Shown here: one piece after another, positions 60,836-64,000 of the stretch
Numbering within the stretch: the stretch's first letter is position 1
How the letters are laid out: the number at the start of each line of letters is the position of its first letter
Source of the DNA: Duganella levis
GTDB taxonomy: Bacteria > Pseudomonadota > Gammaproteobacteria > Burkholderiales > Burkholderiaceae_D
Length of the DNA stretch: 64,000 nucleotides
Direction of reading: 5' to 3'
Assembly (NCBI RefSeq): GCF_009857605.1
Contig: NZ_WWCT01000024.1
Span: 60,156-124,155 of the forward strand
The notes under the pieces: model-generated
Seen by the model: only the letters and a program-made list of their open reading frames with translations
Databases searched by the model: none
What the model was told of the DNA's origin: nothing
Made by a program: the position numbers and the translations under genes

Positions 60836-61945
60836 ATGGATTTCCCTACCCGCCATTTGCAGCAACCATTGCCCTACGATCCCTCCTACGAAGTACCGGA
60901 GGAGGACGAAGCCAAGACCATCGCCGGCCTGACCGAAGCCATGCATGGCATCGCCGATACGGTCGACAAGGATATCGGCCACGCGCCGCGCGGCGTGCAC
61001 GCCAAGAGCCATGGCCTGCTGCGCGGTGAGCTGCGCGTGCTGGACAACTTGCCGCCCGATTACGCCCAGGGGCTGTTTGGCCATCCGGGCGGCGCCTGGC
61101 CGGTGGTGATGCGGCTGTCGACCACCCCGGGCGATTTTTTGGACGACAAGGTGTCGACGCCGCGTGGCATGGCCATCAAGGTCATCGGCGTGCCGGGCGC
61201 GCGCTTGCATGACGGCGTAGGCGACGTCACGCAGGATTTCGTCATGGTCAATGGGCCGACCTTCCAGTCGGCCACTGCCAAGCAGTTCCTGGGCAGCGTC
61301 AAGTTGCTGGCGGCCACCACCGATAAAGCGCCGGGCCTGAAGAAGGCGCTGTCGGCCGCCTTGCGCGGCGTCGAGAAAGTGGTCGAGGCGGTGGGCGGCG
61401 AGAGCGCAGCCATCAAAGGCCTGGGCGGCCATCCCGAGACCAATATTCTTGGCGAGACCTTCTTCACTGGCGCGCCCATCCTGTATGGCCGCTACATGGC
61501 AAAATTATCGCTGGCGCCGGTGTCGCCGGAATTGCAGGCGTTGAAAGACCAGCCGGTGGACCTGGAGCACAAACCCAACGGCCTGCGGGCGGCGGTGGTC
61601 GATTTCATGACCGAACACAGCGCCGAATGGGAACTGCGCGTGCAACTGTGCACCGACCTGTCGGCCATGCCGATTGAGGATTCCACCGTGGAGTGGGAGG
61701 CGCCGTGGGTGCCGGTGGCACGCATCAAGGCCGAGCCGCAGGCCGGGTGGACCCATGGGCTGTCGGTGCTGATCGATGACGGCATGCAGTTCAATCCGTG
61801 GCACTGCATTGCCGACCACAGGCCGATCGGTTCCATCATGCGCGTGCGGCGCGCCGTATATGCCGCGTCGGCCCGCTTCCGCGCCGAACGCAATGGCGCG
61901 GTGGTGGCCGAGCCACAAAATCTGGACCACTGGCGCGAACACTGA
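60836..61945 (+). CDS. Catalase-family haem protein
   Basis: A 369-residue protein of the catalase superfamily (catalase-related peroxidase type), much smaller than classical catalases (about 480-750 aa). The N-terminal block includes RGVHAKSHGLLRGELRV, with the His expected on the distal side; VMRLSTTPGDFLDD and RGMAIKVIGV follow. The proximal haem Tyr region (about YAASARFRAERNG) is only partly recognisable. It has no signal peptide. GAGGA lies before the ATG. Probable role is peroxide or lipid-peroxide chemistry, substrate unproven. Confidence 0.8.
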   Translation: MDFPTRHLQQPLPYDPSYEVPEEDEAKTIAGLTEAMHGIADTVDKDIGHAPRGVHAKSHGLLRGELRVLDNLPPDYAQGLFGHPGGAWPVVMRLSTTPGDFLDDKVSTPRGMAIKVIGVPGARLHDGVGDVTQDFVMVNGPTFQSATAKQFLGSVKLLAATTDKAPGLKKALSAALRGVEKVVEAVGGESAAIKGLGGHPETNILGETFFTGAPILYGRYMAKLSLAPVSPELQALKDQPVDLEHKPNGLRAAVVDFMTEHSAEWELRVQLCTDLSAMPIEDSTVEWEAPWVPVARIKAEPQAGWTHGLSVLIDDGMQFNPWHCIADHRPIGSIMRVRRAVYAASARFRAERNGAVVAEPQNLDHWREH

Positions 61946-61957
61946 TCCGCGCCAGCG

Positions 61958-62239
61958 CTACTCCTTACGCTTGCCGGGGCGCGTCAGCGAAAAAATAAGC
62001 ATGCCGAACAGCGTGCTGATCAAGAGTGCCGGCACCAGAAAGAAGAGCGCCGGCACCAGTCCATAGACGGCAGCGCCGGCCAACTGGTCGATGGTGGTGA
62101 TGTCGCCGGCAAACGCCACCATCAACACATAGGCCAGCATCAGGCTGGCCGGCATTGTCTTCCAGATTTTGGACCCGCTAGCGATTAGCCAAGCGTTCGC
62201 CAGCATAATAACTGCGATGAAATAATACGCCGTGGGCAT
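61958..62239 (-). CDS. Small three-helix membrane protein
   Basis: A 93-residue hydrophobic protein with three membrane segments (about 4-22, 32-50, 56-82) and a basic C-terminal end (RPGKRKE). The ribosome-binding site is weak. It lies 12 bp after the convergent catalase-like gene and may be expressed alone. No family recognised. Confidence 0.6.
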   Translation of the reverse strand: MPTAYYFIAVIMLANAWLIASGSKIWKTMPASLMLAYVLMVAFAGDITTIDQLAGAAVYGLVPALFFLVPALLISTLFGMLIFSLTRPGKRKE

Positions 62240-62358
62240 AATCCGCTTTCCGTCAGCCGCGCAGGCTACCTAGTGAGACCAGCATTGTACCCAACGCCTA
62301 TTGTGCGCCACCGTACCGTACAGTTGCTACTATCTTACTTTCTGGTTCGGAATTCACT

Positions 62359-64000
<1,642 letters not shown>

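Overview
The window is a gene-dense, GC-rich chromosomal segment of a betaproteobacterium, most likely Oxalobacteraceae (Massilia/Duganella/Janthinobacterium-like). This is inferred from gene content and order (kdsD-kdsC-lptCAB-rpoN-hpf; fmdB-DUF502-aspS-nudB-EEP-clsB; ubiE-Tim44-ubiJ-ubiB) and from a PEP-CTERM protein; no rRNA or other marker is present to fix the genus. About 65 genes are called. I see no rRNA, tRNA, CRISPR array, prophage or intact insertion sequence.

Layout. 1-6.9 kb: a truncated Kef-type K+/H+ antiporter, then an envelope-biogenesis operon (kdsD, kdsC, lptC, lptA, lptB) running into rpoN and hpf. 7-9 kb: a secreted PL5 alginate lyase-like protein and a crotonase-type 3-hydroxyisobutyryl-CoA hydrolase. 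9-12.3 kb (minus): a tightly coupled trio of a CHASE2 membrane protein without output domain, a small exported protein and an exported M48 metalloprotease. 12.3-14.8 kb (minus): ptsN-hprK-rapZ with its own promoter, facing the rpoN-hpf operon it often follows in relatives. 15-24 kb: queF, a zinc-ribbon protein, ilvA, yqaA, a giant FAD/Fe-S D-lactate dehydrogenase-like protein, a HIT protein, a DUF971 protein and a broken PIN-toxin gene.

24.7-31.7 kb is a catabolic/scavenging island: a LacI regulator with an SsuA-like sulfonate-binding protein, divergent from a TonB receptor, an LLM flavin monooxygenase and an exported alpha/beta hydrolase, with a perfect 12-bp operator-like palindrome between. 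31.7-36.2 kb is a ubiquinone operon (ubiE, Tim44-like, ubiJ, ubiB) plus a TPMT-type methyltransferase. 36.2-37.3 kb holds three small exported proteins, one PEP-CTERM; two of them have 5' leaders that can fold to hide the ribosome-binding site. 37.4-43.3 kb is housekeeping (fmdB, DUF502, aspS, nudB, an endonuclease/phosphatase, clsB, S4 protein). 43.5-50.4 kb is a fatty-acid beta-oxidation operon under a TetR regulator.

50.4-53.3 kb holds a GntR/DHDPS-family pair with an MFS transporter; a perfect 16-bp GntR-type palindrome lies inside the 3' end of the MFS gene. 53.4-64 kb holds an orphan exported protein, an EamA exporter with a divergent XRE-cupin regulator, a LytS/LytT-type two-component pair, an exported DJ-1/PfpI protein, a siderophore-type TonB receptor, a catalase-like protein, a small membrane protein and a PAS histidine kinase cut by the right edge.

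The best candidates for undescribed biology are the CHASE2/small protein/M48 module, the ribosome-binding-site-masking leaders of the small exported proteins, and the LacI/SsuA/TonB/LLM island. Functions come from motif and family recognition; no search or folding program was run.
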